64,000 nucleotides of DNA from Nannocystis pusilla. Its GTDB lineage: Bacteria; Myxococcota_A; Polyangia; Nannocystales; Nannocystaceae. Shown here piece by piece: positions 1 to 10,339 of the stretch. The stretch spans positions 124,001 through 188,000 of the forward strand of contig NZ_JAIRAU010000001.1 of assembly GCF_020073745.1 (NCBI RefSeq), given 5' to 3'. The position numbers and the translations under genes are program-made. Numbering within the stretch: position 1 is the stretch's first letter; the number at the start of each line of letters is the position of its first letter. The notes beneath the pieces were generated by a model. That model had not been told where the DNA came from, ran no database searches, and was given only the letters and a program-made list of their open reading frames with translations.

Positions 1-159
1 GCGCGGATCTCCAAGCCGCCCGCGCTGGCCGGGCGCCGCATGTACTACGGGACAGGTGACGTGGTCGCCTGGCTCCGCCGCCGCGCCGGCGCGACCGACT
101 GGTCGCTCGCCGGCGACGCGTTCGTCCAGCTCGAGAGCGCACGCTGGTACACCTGCTGA
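1..159 (+). CDS. C-terminal end of a truncated gene, possible HTH_17/excisionase-like protein
   Basis: The first frame is open from the window edge to a TGA at 157-159 and encodes 52 residues. The stretch GRRMYYGTGDVVAWLRRR resembles the end of a MerR/excisionase-type helix-turn-helix (pattern 'grr.y...dV..WL'), but most of the protein lies outside the window, so the family call is weak. The stop is only 7 bp from the ATG of the next gene, so the two are probably co-transcribed. A copy of the dispersed inverted-repeat element (39-56) falls in this frame and encodes YYGTG with a rare ACA threonine codon. Confidence 0.5.
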   Translation, partial: ARISKPPALAGRRMYYGTGDVVAWLRRRAGATDWSLAGDAFVQLESARWYTC

Positions 160-166
160 GGGCACC

Positions 167-670
167 ATGACCATCTCGCACGCCAAGAAGCTCGTCTACG
201 CCGGGATCTACGTCCTCAAGCGGCTCGACCTCAAGCCGGGAGAGGGCGGGATCCGCCTGCCGGTGCTGCTCGAACCCCAGCACGCGCAGCTCGAAGAGGT
301 GCTCGAGAAGCTGGTGATGGACGGCTACATCGAGATCGATCGCAAGGCGCAGCTCTACAAGCTGACGAAGCGCGGGACGGCACACCTCGGCAAGCTGATC
401 GACGAGGCCGAGGGCTACATCGACGAGTTCGACGAGGTCGAGATCGCCGACGTCGTCGACGAGCTGCGCGCGCGCAACATCGACCCGCTGCGCGTGCGCT
501 TCCTGTGGGGCTGGTACCAGGGCGAATTCGACGACGTGGCGCTGTTCCAGGAGCGCCGCGGCTTCGTCGAGGTGGAGCCCGACTGGCCGCTGTTCATCGT
601 CAGCGACGATTTCTACGAGAACCTCGAGCTCGACGTCGAGGGCGACTCGCCCGAGGCGCTGGACGACTGA
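167..670 (+). CDS. Hypothetical winged-helix-like protein
   Basis: A 167-residue protein. The ATG at 167 was chosen because GAGGG lies just before it (158-162) and overlaps the stop of the upstream gene; an upstream in-frame ATG gives only low-complexity shadow sequence. Residues 1-75 look like a winged helix: helical KKLVYAGIYVLKRL, then EEVLEKLVMDGYIEID and LYKLTKRG, the last resembling the wing of DNA-binding domains that read '(Y)xLTxxG'. The C-terminal half is acidic (EAEGYIDEFDEVE, FDDVALFQERRG) with no recognised motif. It may be a small regulator or an adaptor; no specific family is claimed. The gene ends convergently with the oxidoreductase at 695-1708. Confidence 0.7.
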   Translation: MTISHAKKLVYAGIYVLKRLDLKPGEGGIRLPVLLEPQHAQLEEVLEKLVMDGYIEIDRKAQLYKLTKRGTAHLGKLIDEAEGYIDEFDEVEIADVVDELRARNIDPLRVRFLWGWYQGEFDDVALFQERRGFVEVEPDWPLFIVSDDFYENLELDVEGDSPEALDD

Positions 671-703
671 GCCTCGGGGGCATGTCCTTCGCTGTCAGTC
701 GTC
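662..703. terminator. Possible bidirectional terminator between convergent genes
   Basis: GACGACTGA (662-670) and TCAGTCGTC (695-703) are perfect 9-bp inverted arms, with 24 nt between them holding CATGTCC and CTGTCAG words. Both arms include the coding ends of the flanking genes, each of which ends Leu-Asp-Asp-stop, so part of the symmetry may be coincidental. There is no T-tract, and terminator function is an inference from the convergent layout. Confidence 0.35.
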
Positions 704-1708
704 GAGCGTGATGACGACCTTGCCGAACGGCCCGCGGCGGAGGTGGGCGAAGGCCTCGGGGGCGGCCCGGAAGTCGTAGACCCTGTCGATCACCGGCTTG
801 ATGCGGAGGTGGTCGATGGCCCGGACCATGTCCTCGAGCGCACGACGGTGTCCCACGGCGATCGCCGCGAGTGTCGCCCGCTTGAAGAGGAGCGGCATCG
901 TCGGAATGCGTAGGACCCACTCGTCGAGCAGGCCGATGATCGACACGCGTCCGCCGAGCGACACCGCCTCCAGCGAGCGGGCGATGTTGTCGCCGCCGGC
1001 CATCTCGAGGATGTGCTCGGCGCCGCGTCCGCCGGTCAGCTCCAGCACGCGGTCTTGCCACTCGGGCTGGCGCACGCGGTTGATGCCGTCGCTCGCTCCG
1101 AGCGCGAGGGCCCGCTCGAGCTTGTCGTCGCTGCTGGATGTGACGATCACGCGGGCCCCGTGGGCGACCGCGAATTGCAGCGCGAACAGGGACACGCCCC
1201 CGGTCCCCTGGACCACCAGCGTCTGGCCGGCCCGCACGGCGCCGAGCTCGACGACGGCGAACCACGCGGTCAGTCCGGCGACAGGGAGGGTGCTGGCCGC
1301 CGCCGCGTCCAGCGATAGGGGGGCCGCGACCAGCTGGGCGGCGGGCACCGCCACATACTCGGCCAGGCGGCCGAGGACCGGCTTGCTGTTCACGTCGGCC
1401 GGCGGGATCGGTCCGTCGATCCACCCGACGTTGTCGACGGTGATGACGCGGTCGCCGACGGCGAAACGCCTGACGTCCTGGCCGAGGGCCACGACCTCTC
1501 CCGCCATGTCCGAGCCCGGGACCATGGCGCCGTCCCAGGCCGCCCCCATGGCGCCGTCGATGAGCGCGCCGTCGCGGTAGTTCAAGGCCACCGCGCGCGT
1601 ACGGACGAGCACCTCGCCGGGGCCCGGCACCGGACGCTCCGCCTGCACGAGGCGCAGCGCGTCCAGGCCGGGAGTCCGCAGCTCCCACTGCTTCATTCGC
1701 GGGGCCAT
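695..1708 (-). CDS. Zinc-independent MDR-family NAD(P)-dependent alcohol dehydrogenase / quinone oxidoreductase
   Basis: A 337-residue medium-chain dehydrogenase/reductase. The N-terminal GroES-like part contains RPVPGPGEVLVRTRAVALNYRD and VPGSDMAGEVVALGQDV. The nucleotide-binding part contains GQTLVVQGTGGVSLFALQFA and ARVIVTSSSDDKLERALALGA. The GHE motif and the cysteine cluster of zinc alcohol dehydrogenases are absent (S and D stand where H and E would be), placing it with the non-zinc quinone-oxidoreductase-like group. The substrate is unknown. Its ATG lies 1 bp beyond the stop of the Gfo/Idh/MocA gene (TGA-C-ATG), so translation is probably coupled, and both sit downstream of a LysR regulator on the same strand. 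An internal ATG (1696) is an alternative start. Confidence 0.85.
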   Translation of the reverse strand: MAPRMKQWELRTPGLDALRLVQAERPVPGPGEVLVRTRAVALNYRDGALIDGAMGAAWDGAMVPGSDMAGEVVALGQDVRRFAVGDRVITVDNVGWIDGPIPPADVNSKPVLGRLAEYVAVPAAQLVAAPLSLDAAAASTLPVAGLTAWFAVVELGAVRAGQTLVVQGTGGVSLFALQFAVAHGARVIVTSSSDDKLERALALGASDGINRVRQPEWQDRVLELTGGRGAEHILEMAGGDNIARSLEAVSLGGRVSIIGLLDEWVLRIPTMPLLFKRATLAAIAVGHRRALEDMVRAIDHLRIKPVIDRVYDFRAAPEAFAHLRRGPFGKVVITLDD

Positions 1709-1709
1709 G

Positions 1710-2798
1710 TCAGACGACCTCCTGCCGCACGCCGGTGCGCGCGGCCTTCTCGATGGCAGCCAGGAGCCGGTGACGGGTCACGGCATGGGCGAAGTCGGGG
1801 ACGAGCCGGGTGTTCTCGCGGAGGTCGCGGGCGAGCGCCGCGTACTGGCGCAGCGTGTTGGCGCCGACGCCGTCGGGCGGGGTCGTCGATATCGGAGCGA
1901 CCGAGGTCTGCTCACCGCGGCCGCCTCTCAGCGTGAGGTCGGCGACCTGGAGATTGCCGTTGGCGGCGGTGAGGACGAGGTCGCCCTCGGTCCCGGTGAT
2001 CTCCCAGCGCAAGTTGTCGCCGCGCGAAGCGGCGCCGCGAAACAGCAGCGACGCGATCGCTCCGTTCTGCAGGGTCCCGCCGAGCGCGATGTGATCGAAG
2101 GCGGTCGCCTGCAACGGGCTTCCATCCTCGATCACGCGGACCAGCGGCCGGCGCACCGCTGCAGCGGCGTTGACGGTGGTGAAGTCGCCGAGGACGAAGT
2201 TCATCGCCTCCAGCGCGTGCATCATCGTCACGGTCATGAGGGTCACCCCGTGGTCGGCCTCGACGGCATAGGCGTGAGCTCTGGCGATCCGATCGCCCCA
2301 GACCATCCCGGCGCCGACCAGGTTGGTGGACAGGACCTCGCCGACGTAGCCCCGGGCGATCAGGTCGCGGGCCTCCTGGACCGCCGGCGCGAACCTGGCC
2401 TGGAGGCCGATCACGGTGCGCATGCCGGCCCTCTGCGCGCGAGCGTCGAGGTCCTCGGCCTCCTCCAGGGTTCGACCGAGCGGCCACTCCGTGAACACCA
2501 TCTTGCCGGCCTCGAGCGCCGCGGCGGTCAGGGCGTGGTGATAAGGGACCCGGACCGACACCACCACCAGATCGACCCCGGGATGGAGAATCAAGGCCTC
2601 GGGGTTGGCGAACGCGGGCGTCCGAAGGGCCTCGGCGGCGGCGTCGGCCGAGGCCCGGTTGCTGGTGCTGACCGCTCGCAGCTCGAAGTCCGGCAGCGCC
2701 TGGATCGCGGGAATGTGGGCAGTCATGGCCCACCCGGGGTTCACGGTGCTGGCGCCGATGACTCCGACGCCGATTCTGTCACTGGCTGTTCGATGCAT
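1710..2798 (-). CDS. Gfo/Idh/MocA-family oxidoreductase (Gal80-like subgroup)
   Basis: A 362-residue NAD(P)-dependent oxidoreductase. The Rossmann start IGVGVIGAS is followed by GWAMTAHIPAIQALPDFELRA, close to the opening of the Gal80 subgroup. The catalytic-region motif FTEWPLG stands where most family members have EKP, so the usual lysine is missing, as in other Gal80-like members. The start at 2798 was chosen because GGAGG lies 5 nt upstream; a longer frame to 2834 has no such site. The family acts on sugars or related polyols, and the true substrate cannot be read here. It forms an operon with the MDR dehydrogenase downstream and is probably controlled by the LysR protein upstream. Confidence 0.85.
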   Translation of the reverse strand: MHRTASDRIGVGVIGASTVNPGWAMTAHIPAIQALPDFELRAVSTSNRASADAAAEALRTPAFANPEALILHPGVDLVVVSVRVPYHHALTAAALEAGKMVFTEWPLGRTLEEAEDLDARAQRAGMRTVIGLQARFAPAVQEARDLIARGYVGEVLSTNLVGAGMVWGDRIARAHAYAVEADHGVTLMTVTMMHALEAMNFVLGDFTTVNAAAAVRRPLVRVIEDGSPLQATAFDHIALGGTLQNGAIASLLFRGAASRGDNLRWEITGTEGDLVLTAANGNLQVADLTLRGGRGEQTSVAPISTTPPDGVGANTLRQYAALARDLRENTRLVPDFAHAVTRHRLLAAIEKAARTGVRQEVV

Positions 2799-2921
2799 GT
2801 CGACCTCCAGCCCTGGCGCATGTGGCCGGGCCATCCAGATCTAAGTGCTCGCCCCCGGCGCGAGCAGATGCGGGATCCGCGAGGGAGCCTTCCAGATATC
2901 GAGAGGACGCCCGGGCCGGCG

Positions 2922-3839
2922 TCAGGCCGGCGGCGCGCCGACGCCTTCGGCCGCCAGCCGCGACTTCAACCTGGGCGCGACCCAGTCGAGGAAGGCGCGG
3001 ACTTTCAGCGGGACGCGCCCGTGGCCGGAGAAGACCAGGTGGATCGGGAGCGGCGCGGTCTCGAAAGGCACGAGGAGCGGCACGAGGTGGCCCTCTCGCA
3101 GGTCTCGCGCGATCTGGAAGTCCAGCGCCCGTGTGATCCCGAGGCCCGCCCGCGCGGCGAGCGTGGCGGCGGCGGGCGAATTGACGGCGAGCCGGGTCCG
3201 CGGCTCGGCCGTCGTGGGCACGCCGTCCTTGAGGTAGCGCCAGGCAGACAGCGAGAACCTGCGGTAGGTGATGCCCTCGCGATCGATCAGGTCCTCGGGG
3301 GTCTCGGGGCTGCCGAATTGCCGCAAGTAGGCAGGGCTGGCGCAGGTGATCGAACGGGTGGCGCCGACGCGACGGGCGACGAGCGAATTGTCGTGCAGCT
3401 CGCCGATACGGACCGCCACGTGCACCTGCTCCTCGACCAGATGGACCACGGCGTCGGTCAGAAACAGGCGCATGTCGATCTTCGGGTGCGCCGCGAGGAA
3501 GTCGTTGGCGATCGGCAGGACGTGGAGCTCTCCGAACAGTGGCGGCGCAGTGACGCTCAATTCGCCCCGCGGCTCCTGGTACTCGCCGGCGGCGGCCTGC
3601 TCCGCTTCGTCCACCTGCTCGAGGATCTGCCGGGCGGCGGCGGCGTACTCGCGGCCCGCGTCGGTCAGCTCGACCCGTCGGCTGGTGCGCACGAGGAGCT
3701 GGGCGCCCAGGTAGCGCTCGAGCTCCGCCACCTTGCGGCTGACCGTCGCCAGGGGGACCCGCAGTCGGCGGCCCGCCGCAGACAAGCTGCCGGCGTCCAC
3801 GACGGTGAGGAAGACGGACATCGCGTCGAGCCGGTCCAT
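2922..3839 (-). CDS. LysR-family transcriptional regulator
   Basis: A 305-residue LysR-type regulator. The N-terminal winged helix-turn-helix is complete: FLTVVDAGSLSAAGRRLRVPLATVSRKVAELERYLGAQLLVRTSRRVELTDAG, at about residues 9-62. A coiled linker (EQVDEAEQAAA) and the periplasmic-binding-like effector domain (about residues 92-295) follow. The arrangement resembles the group that controls nearby oxidoreductases, but the effector is unknown. It is transcribed in the same direction as the two oxidoreductases, separated from them by 123 bp. A perfect inverted repeat abuts its start and could be an autoregulatory operator. Unlike most of the window, this three-gene group carries almost no copies of the dispersed element, which fits later acquisition. 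Confidence 0.92.
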   Translation of the reverse strand: MDRLDAMSVFLTVVDAGSLSAAGRRLRVPLATVSRKVAELERYLGAQLLVRTSRRVELTDAGREYAAAARQILEQVDEAEQAAAGEYQEPRGELSVTAPPLFGELHVLPIANDFLAAHPKIDMRLFLTDAVVHLVEEQVHVAVRIGELHDNSLVARRVGATRSITCASPAYLRQFGSPETPEDLIDREGITYRRFSLSAWRYLKDGVPTTAEPRTRLAVNSPAAATLAARAGLGITRALDFQIARDLREGHLVPLLVPFETAPLPIHLVFSGHGRVPLKVRAFLDWVAPRLKSRLAAEGVGAPPA

Positions 3840-3841
3840 GA

Positions 3842-3860
3842 CCTCTCATAACATGAGAGG
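3842..3860. promoter_or_regulatory. Perfect inverted repeat upstream of the LysR gene
   Basis: CCTCTCAT (3842-3849) and ATGAGAGG (3853-3860) are perfect 8-bp arms around AAC, directly before the LysR ATG (3837-3839). They lie in the 40-bp gap after the glucosidase stop. The repeat could be a LysR operator or a terminator for the upstream gene; no T-tract is visible, which slightly favours an operator. Confidence 0.45.
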
Positions 3861-3879
3861 GAGAGCCGGCGCGCTGCGG

Positions 3880-6558
<2,679 letters not shown>

Positions 6559-6651
6559 GGCCGCGCGGCACTGTACCACGCGCGGCCCGGCTCGCCGGTC
6601 GCCCGCCGGGGGCTGCCGCGCGCGGCGATGCGGGCTACCATTGCCGCGCCC
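6559..6651. promoter_or_regulatory. Divergent promoter region, glucosidase / zwf
   Basis: This 93-bp gap separates two divergent starts. On the plus strand TACCAT (6637-6642) lies 9 nt before the zwf ATG. On the minus strand TACAGT (plus positions 6570-6575) lies 11 nt before the glucosidase ATG. Both fit a TANNNT -10 box so near the start codon that the leader would be 0-5 nt. No convincing -35 hexamer was found by eye. Confidence 0.45.
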
Positions 6652-8187
6652 ATGTCCTCGACTTCGGCCAAGCCCCCGGCGCACGTCGTGATCTTCGGCG
6701 CGAGCGGCGACCTCACGCTGCGCAAGCTGATGCCCGCCCTCACCAGCCTCGCCGCGCGCGGGCGGCCGCAAGGCGGCTTTCACGTGCTCGGGGTCGCCCG
6801 CCGCCCGCTCGACGACGAGGCCTATCGCCAGCAGATCCGCGAGGCCATGCCGGAGGAGCAGCGGGCCGACTTCGACGCCCTCGCGCCGCGCGTGCACTAC
6901 CTGCCCGGCGACGTCGGCGTGCCCGAAGACCTCGCGCGCCTGTCGCAGCGCCTCGACGAGCTGCCGGGCGGGCGCGAGGCCGGGCGGCTGTTCTACCTGT
7001 CTCTCAAGCCAGAATTGTTCGCGCCCACGGTGGCGCTGCTGGCGGTCGGCGGGCTCTTGCACGTGCGGGCCGACGACAAGTGCGCGTGGCGGCGGGTGGT
7101 CGTGGAGAAGCCGTTCGGCCACGACCTGGCGTCGGCCGCGGCGCTCAACCGCCAGCTGCACGAGTCGCTGCGCGAGGAGCAGATCTACCGCATCGACCAC
7201 TACCTCGGGAAAGAGACGGTGCAGAACCTGCTCGGCTTCCGCTTCCACAACGCGATCTTCGAGCCGCTGTGGAACCGGCACCACGTCGAGCACGTGCAGG
7301 TCACGGTCGCCGAGGACCTGGGGATGGAGCGCGGGCGGGCGGCCTACTACGACTCGACCGGGGCGCTGCGCGACATGCTGCAGAACCACATGCTACAGGT
7401 GCTGGCGCTGGCGATGATGGAGCCGCCGAGCTCGCTCGACGCGGCGGCGATCCGCGGGCAAAAGGTGCAGTTCCTGCGCAGCCTGCACGCGCCGGGGCCG
7501 GAGCACGCGCTGCGCTACTCGGTCCGCGGGCAGTACGCGGCCGGCGAGGTCGGCGGCAAGAAGGTGCCGGGCTACCACGACGAGGGCGGGGTGCCGGCCG
7601 GCTCGCGCACCGAGACGTTCGTGGCGATCCGCGCCGAGTGCGACTCGTGGCGCTGGGGCGGGGTGCCGATCCTGCTGCGCCACGGCAAGCGCATGCCGAA
7701 GAAGTTCACCGAGGTGCGGATCCAGTTCCGCGTGCCGCCGGTGCAGCTGTTCAACCGCCCCGAGGGCCTCTCCGACGACGAGTTCCGCGAGCGCCTGCGC
7801 CACGGCGACCTGTGCCAGATCCGCCCCAACGCGCTGACCGTGTCGATCCAGCCGCGCGAGGCGATCCGGCTGTCCTTCGGGGTCAAGCGGCCCGGCTCGG
7901 CGATGGTGATGGCCCCGGCCGAGCTCGACTTCGACTACCGCGAGCGCTTCGGCGACCGCACCGCGCCGGCCTACGAGCGGCTGCTGCTCGACGCGCTGAT
8001 CGGCGACCAGACGCTGTTCCTCCACGCCGACGAGATCGAGGCCAGCTGGCGCTTCGCCGACGCGTTCCGCGGGGCGTGGGACGGGCCCGACGCGCCGCCG
8101 CCGGTGGACTACCCGGCCGGCTCGTGGGGCCCGGCCGAGGCCGACAAGCTGTTCAACGGCTGCGAGGGCGGGTGGTCGGAGGGATGA
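6652..8187 (+). CDS. zwf: Glucose-6-phosphate 1-dehydrogenase
   Basis: A 511-residue cytoplasmic enzyme oxidising glucose-6-phosphate to 6-phosphogluconolactone, the entry to the oxidative pentose phosphate pathway. [15 protein letters not shown] (about residues 16-30) is the NADP-binding start, EKPFGHDL is conserved, and [13 protein letters not shown] (about 180-192) carries the active-site His and Lys. Length is normal for the family. The ATG at 6652 was preferred to one 24 nt upstream because a TANNNT box lies 9 nt before it and the protein then begins next to the Rossmann strand. The stop overlaps the pgl start (ATGA), and pgl in turn overlaps gnd, so the three are one operon. Confidence 0.97.
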   Translation: MSSTSAKPPAHVVIFGASGDLTLRKLMPALTSLAARGRPQGGFHVLGVARRPLDDEAYRQQIREAMPEEQRADFDALAPRVHYLPGDVGVPEDLARLSQRLDELPGGREAGRLFYLSLKPELFAPTVALLAVGGLLHVRADDKCAWRRVVVEKPFGHDLASAAALNRQLHESLREEQIYRIDHYLGKETVQNLLGFRFHNAIFEPLWNRHHVEHVQVTVAEDLGMERGRAAYYDSTGALRDMLQNHMLQVLALAMMEPPSSLDAAAIRGQKVQFLRSLHAPGPEHALRYSVRGQYAAGEVGGKKVPGYHDEGGVPAGSRTETFVAIRAECDSWRWGGVPILLRHGKRMPKKFTEVRIQFRVPPVQLFNRPEGLSDDEFRERLRHGDLCQIRPNALTVSIQPREAIRLSFGVKRPGSAMVMAPAELDFDYRERFGDRTAPAYERLLLDALIGDQTLFLHADEIEASWRFADAFRGAWDGPDAPPPVDYPAGSWGPAEADKLFNGCEGGWSEG

Positions 8188-8867
8188 CGCCGACGCTCGA
8201 GATCGTGTCGTCGCCGCGCCCGGTCGAGGCCGCGGCGGACCGGCTGGCCCGCGCGATCGCCCGCGCCGACGCCCACCGCGGCGGCTGTCGCCTGGCGATC
8301 CCCGGCGGCTCGGCGCTGGCGGTGCTACCATATGTCCTGAAGGACCTGCCGCAAGGGACATGGTCGAGAGTACAGCTCACATGGGTCGACGAGCGCTGCG
8401 TGCCGGCGAGCGCGAGCGACAGCAACCGCGGGGCGCTGCTGCGGCTGGGGCTCGCGCCGCCGGGCGAGATGCTGCCGCTGTGGGCCGACGACGACGTCGA
8501 TCCGGCGGCGGCGATCGAGCGGTTCACCCGCGAGTTCGTGCGGTCGTTCGCCGGCGGGCTCGACGTGGCGCTGCTGGGGCTCGGCGAGGACGGGCACGTG
8601 GCGTCGCTGTTCCCGGGGCACCCGGCGCTGCAGGCCGCGGGCGCGGCGGTGTACGTGCCCGACAGCCCGAAGCCGCCGGCGCGGCGGATGAGCTTGAGCT
8701 TGCCGGTGCTGCGGGCGACGCCGCTGGCGGTGATGATGGCGCAGGGGGCCGGCAAGCAGGCCGCGCTGCGCCGAGTGATTCGGCGCGAGGCCGGGCTGCC
8801 GACGACGGCGCTGCCGCACCTCGTGATCGCGACCGACATCGATTCGGAGGGTGAGAGCGATGAGTGA
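8184..8867 (+). CDS. pgl: 6-phosphogluconolactonase
   Basis: A 227-residue enzyme hydrolysing 6-phosphogluconolactone, the second step after zwf. It carries the DevB-type motifs TWVDERCVPASASDSNRG and LLGLGEDGHVASLFPGH (about residues 130-146), so it belongs to the NagB-fold family. It overlaps zwf by 4 bp and gnd by 8 bp. A sharp cluster of codons that are rare here (CTA CCA TAT, CAA GGG ACA, AGA GTA, CTC ACA) occupies 8325-8385. That is exactly where two copies of the dispersed element sit (8332-8346 and 8355-8363), unlike the rest of the gene. Confidence 0.95.
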   Translation: MTPTLEIVSSPRPVEAAADRLARAIARADAHRGGCRLAIPGGSALAVLPYVLKDLPQGTWSRVQLTWVDERCVPASASDSNRGALLRLGLAPPGEMLPLWADDDVDPAAAIERFTREFVRSFAGGLDVALLGLGEDGHVASLFPGHPALQAAGAAVYVPDSPKPPARRMSLSLPVLRATPLAVMMAQGAGKQAALRRVIRREAGLPTTALPHLVIATDIDSEGESDE

Positions 8868-10308
8868 TACAGGGCTGTGCGATCTGGCCGTGGTCGGCCT
8901 CGGCGTCATGGGCGGCAACCTCGCCCGCAACTTCGCCAGCCGCGGGCTGCGCGTGGCGGGCTATCAACGCACCGTCGAGCACGCGCACGCGCTGGCGGCG
9001 GCGCACCCCGAGGCGCACCTGCGGGTGGCCTCCAGCCTCGCGGAGCTGGTGGGGATGCTCGAGCGGCCGCGGCGGATCGTGCTGATGGTCAACGCCGGGC
9101 CGGCGGTCGACTCGGTGCTCGACCAGCTCGACCCGCTGCTCGAGGACGGCGACATCGTCGTCGACGGCGGCAACAGCCTCTACACCGACACCGACCGCCG
9201 GGTCGCGCGCGCGGAGGCGCGGCCGTGGCGGTTCGTCGGCATGGGCGTGTCGGGCGGGGCCGAGGGGGCGCTGCTCGGGCCGTCGATCATGCCCGGCGGC
9301 GACCGCTACGCGTGGGAGCGCCTGCGCCATCCGCTCGAGGCGATCGCGGCCCGCAGCCCGTCGGGCGTGTGCGTGACGTACTGCGGGCGCGGCTCGGCCG
9401 GGCACTTCGTGAAGATGGTGCACAACGGGATCGAGTACGGCGACATGCAGCTGATCGCCGAGGTCGCGTCGCTGATGCGCGAGGGCATGGGCTGGCCCTG
9501 GGGACAGGTGGCAGACACGTTCGCCGGGTGGAACCGCGGCGAGCTCGAGAGCTACCTGATCGAGATCACGGCCGACATCCTGCGCGCGCCCGACCCGCAG
9601 AACCCGGGGGCGCTGCTCATCGACGCGATCCTCGACCGCGCCGGGCAGAAGGGCACCGGCAAGTGGACGGTGGTGGCGGCGGCGGAGCACGGGGTGCCGA
9701 TCCCCACCATCGCCGCGGCCGTCGACGCGCGCCTGCTGTCGGCCGCCAAGGACCTGCGCGAGCGCGCCGAGGCGGCGCTGCGGCCGAGCCGCGGGGTGGT
9801 GCAGGGCGTCTCCCCCGACGACCTGCGCGACGCGCTGTACGCGGCGAAGATCGCCAGCTACACGCAGGGCTTCGCGCTGCTGCAGGCCGCCAGCGAGGCG
9901 CGCGACTACGGGACCAACCTGGCGGAGATCGCCCGGATCTGGACCGGCGGGTGCATCATCCGCGCGGCGTTCCTCGAGCGGATCCGGGCCTCGTTCGCGC
10001 CTGCTTCACGGCCCTCCGGGCCTGAGGGGTCCGAGCGCCCGGAGCTGCTGGTGCTCGCGCCCGACTTCGCCGCCGACGTGGCGCGCCGCCTGCCCGGTTG
10101 GCGGCGCGTGGTCGCGGCGGCGGCCGCGGCCGGTCACCCGATCCCCGGGCTGGCCGCCTCGCTGGCGTGGTTCGACACACTCACCCGCTCGCGCGGCAGC
10201 GCGTCGCTCATCCAGGCCCAGCGCGACTACTTCGGCAGTCATACGTACGAGCGAGTGGACGCGCCCGGAGTGTTCGTCCACACCGAGTGGCCGCGGTCGT
10301 CCCAGTAG
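8860..10308 (+). CDS. gnd: 6-phosphogluconate dehydrogenase, decarboxylating
   Basis: A 482-residue NADP-dependent enzyme converting 6-phosphogluconate to ribulose-5-phosphate. Residues 6-20 hold the Rossmann motif VVGLGVMGGNLARNF. DGGNSLYTDT and GVSGGAEGALLGPSIMPGG follow, then the catalytic GHFVKMVHNGIEYGDMQ (about residues 180-196, with Lys and His-Asn) and GTGKWTVVAAAEHGVP. The ATG at 8860 has GGAGGG upstream and overlaps the pgl stop; an upstream GTG is less likely. Near residue 385 a Pro/Ser-rich insert (FAPASRPSGPEGSERPE) sits in the all-helical part, encoded by a GC-palindromic stretch at 10011-10040. Third gene of the zwf-pgl-gnd operon. Confidence 0.97.
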   Translation: MSDTGLCDLAVVGLGVMGGNLARNFASRGLRVAGYQRTVEHAHALAAAHPEAHLRVASSLAELVGMLERPRRIVLMVNAGPAVDSVLDQLDPLLEDGDIVVDGGNSLYTDTDRRVARAEARPWRFVGMGVSGGAEGALLGPSIMPGGDRYAWERLRHPLEAIAARSPSGVCVTYCGRGSAGHFVKMVHNGIEYGDMQLIAEVASLMREGMGWPWGQVADTFAGWNRGELESYLIEITADILRAPDPQNPGALLIDAILDRAGQKGTGKWTVVAAAEHGVPIPTIAAAVDARLLSAAKDLRERAEAALRPSRGVVQGVSPDDLRDALYAAKIASYTQGFALLQAASEARDYGTNLAEIARIWTGGCIIRAAFLERIRASFAPASRPSGPEGSERPELLVLAPDFAADVARRLPGWRRVVAAAAAAGHPIPGLAASLAWFDTLTRSRGSASLIQAQRDYFGSHTYERVDAPGVFVHTEWPRSSQ

Positions 10309-10339
10309 CCGTCCTGGCGACATTCGCCATAGTTGGGCC

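Noticed and set aside
1707..3851. Very long plus-strand open frame opposite the LysR and oxidoreductase genes
   Set aside because: It is the antisense shadow of GC-rich genes with clear domains; its translation is Arg/Gly/Asp/His-rich with no motif. The same applies to the long frames opposite 3880-6558, 25035-28142 and 46989-50588.
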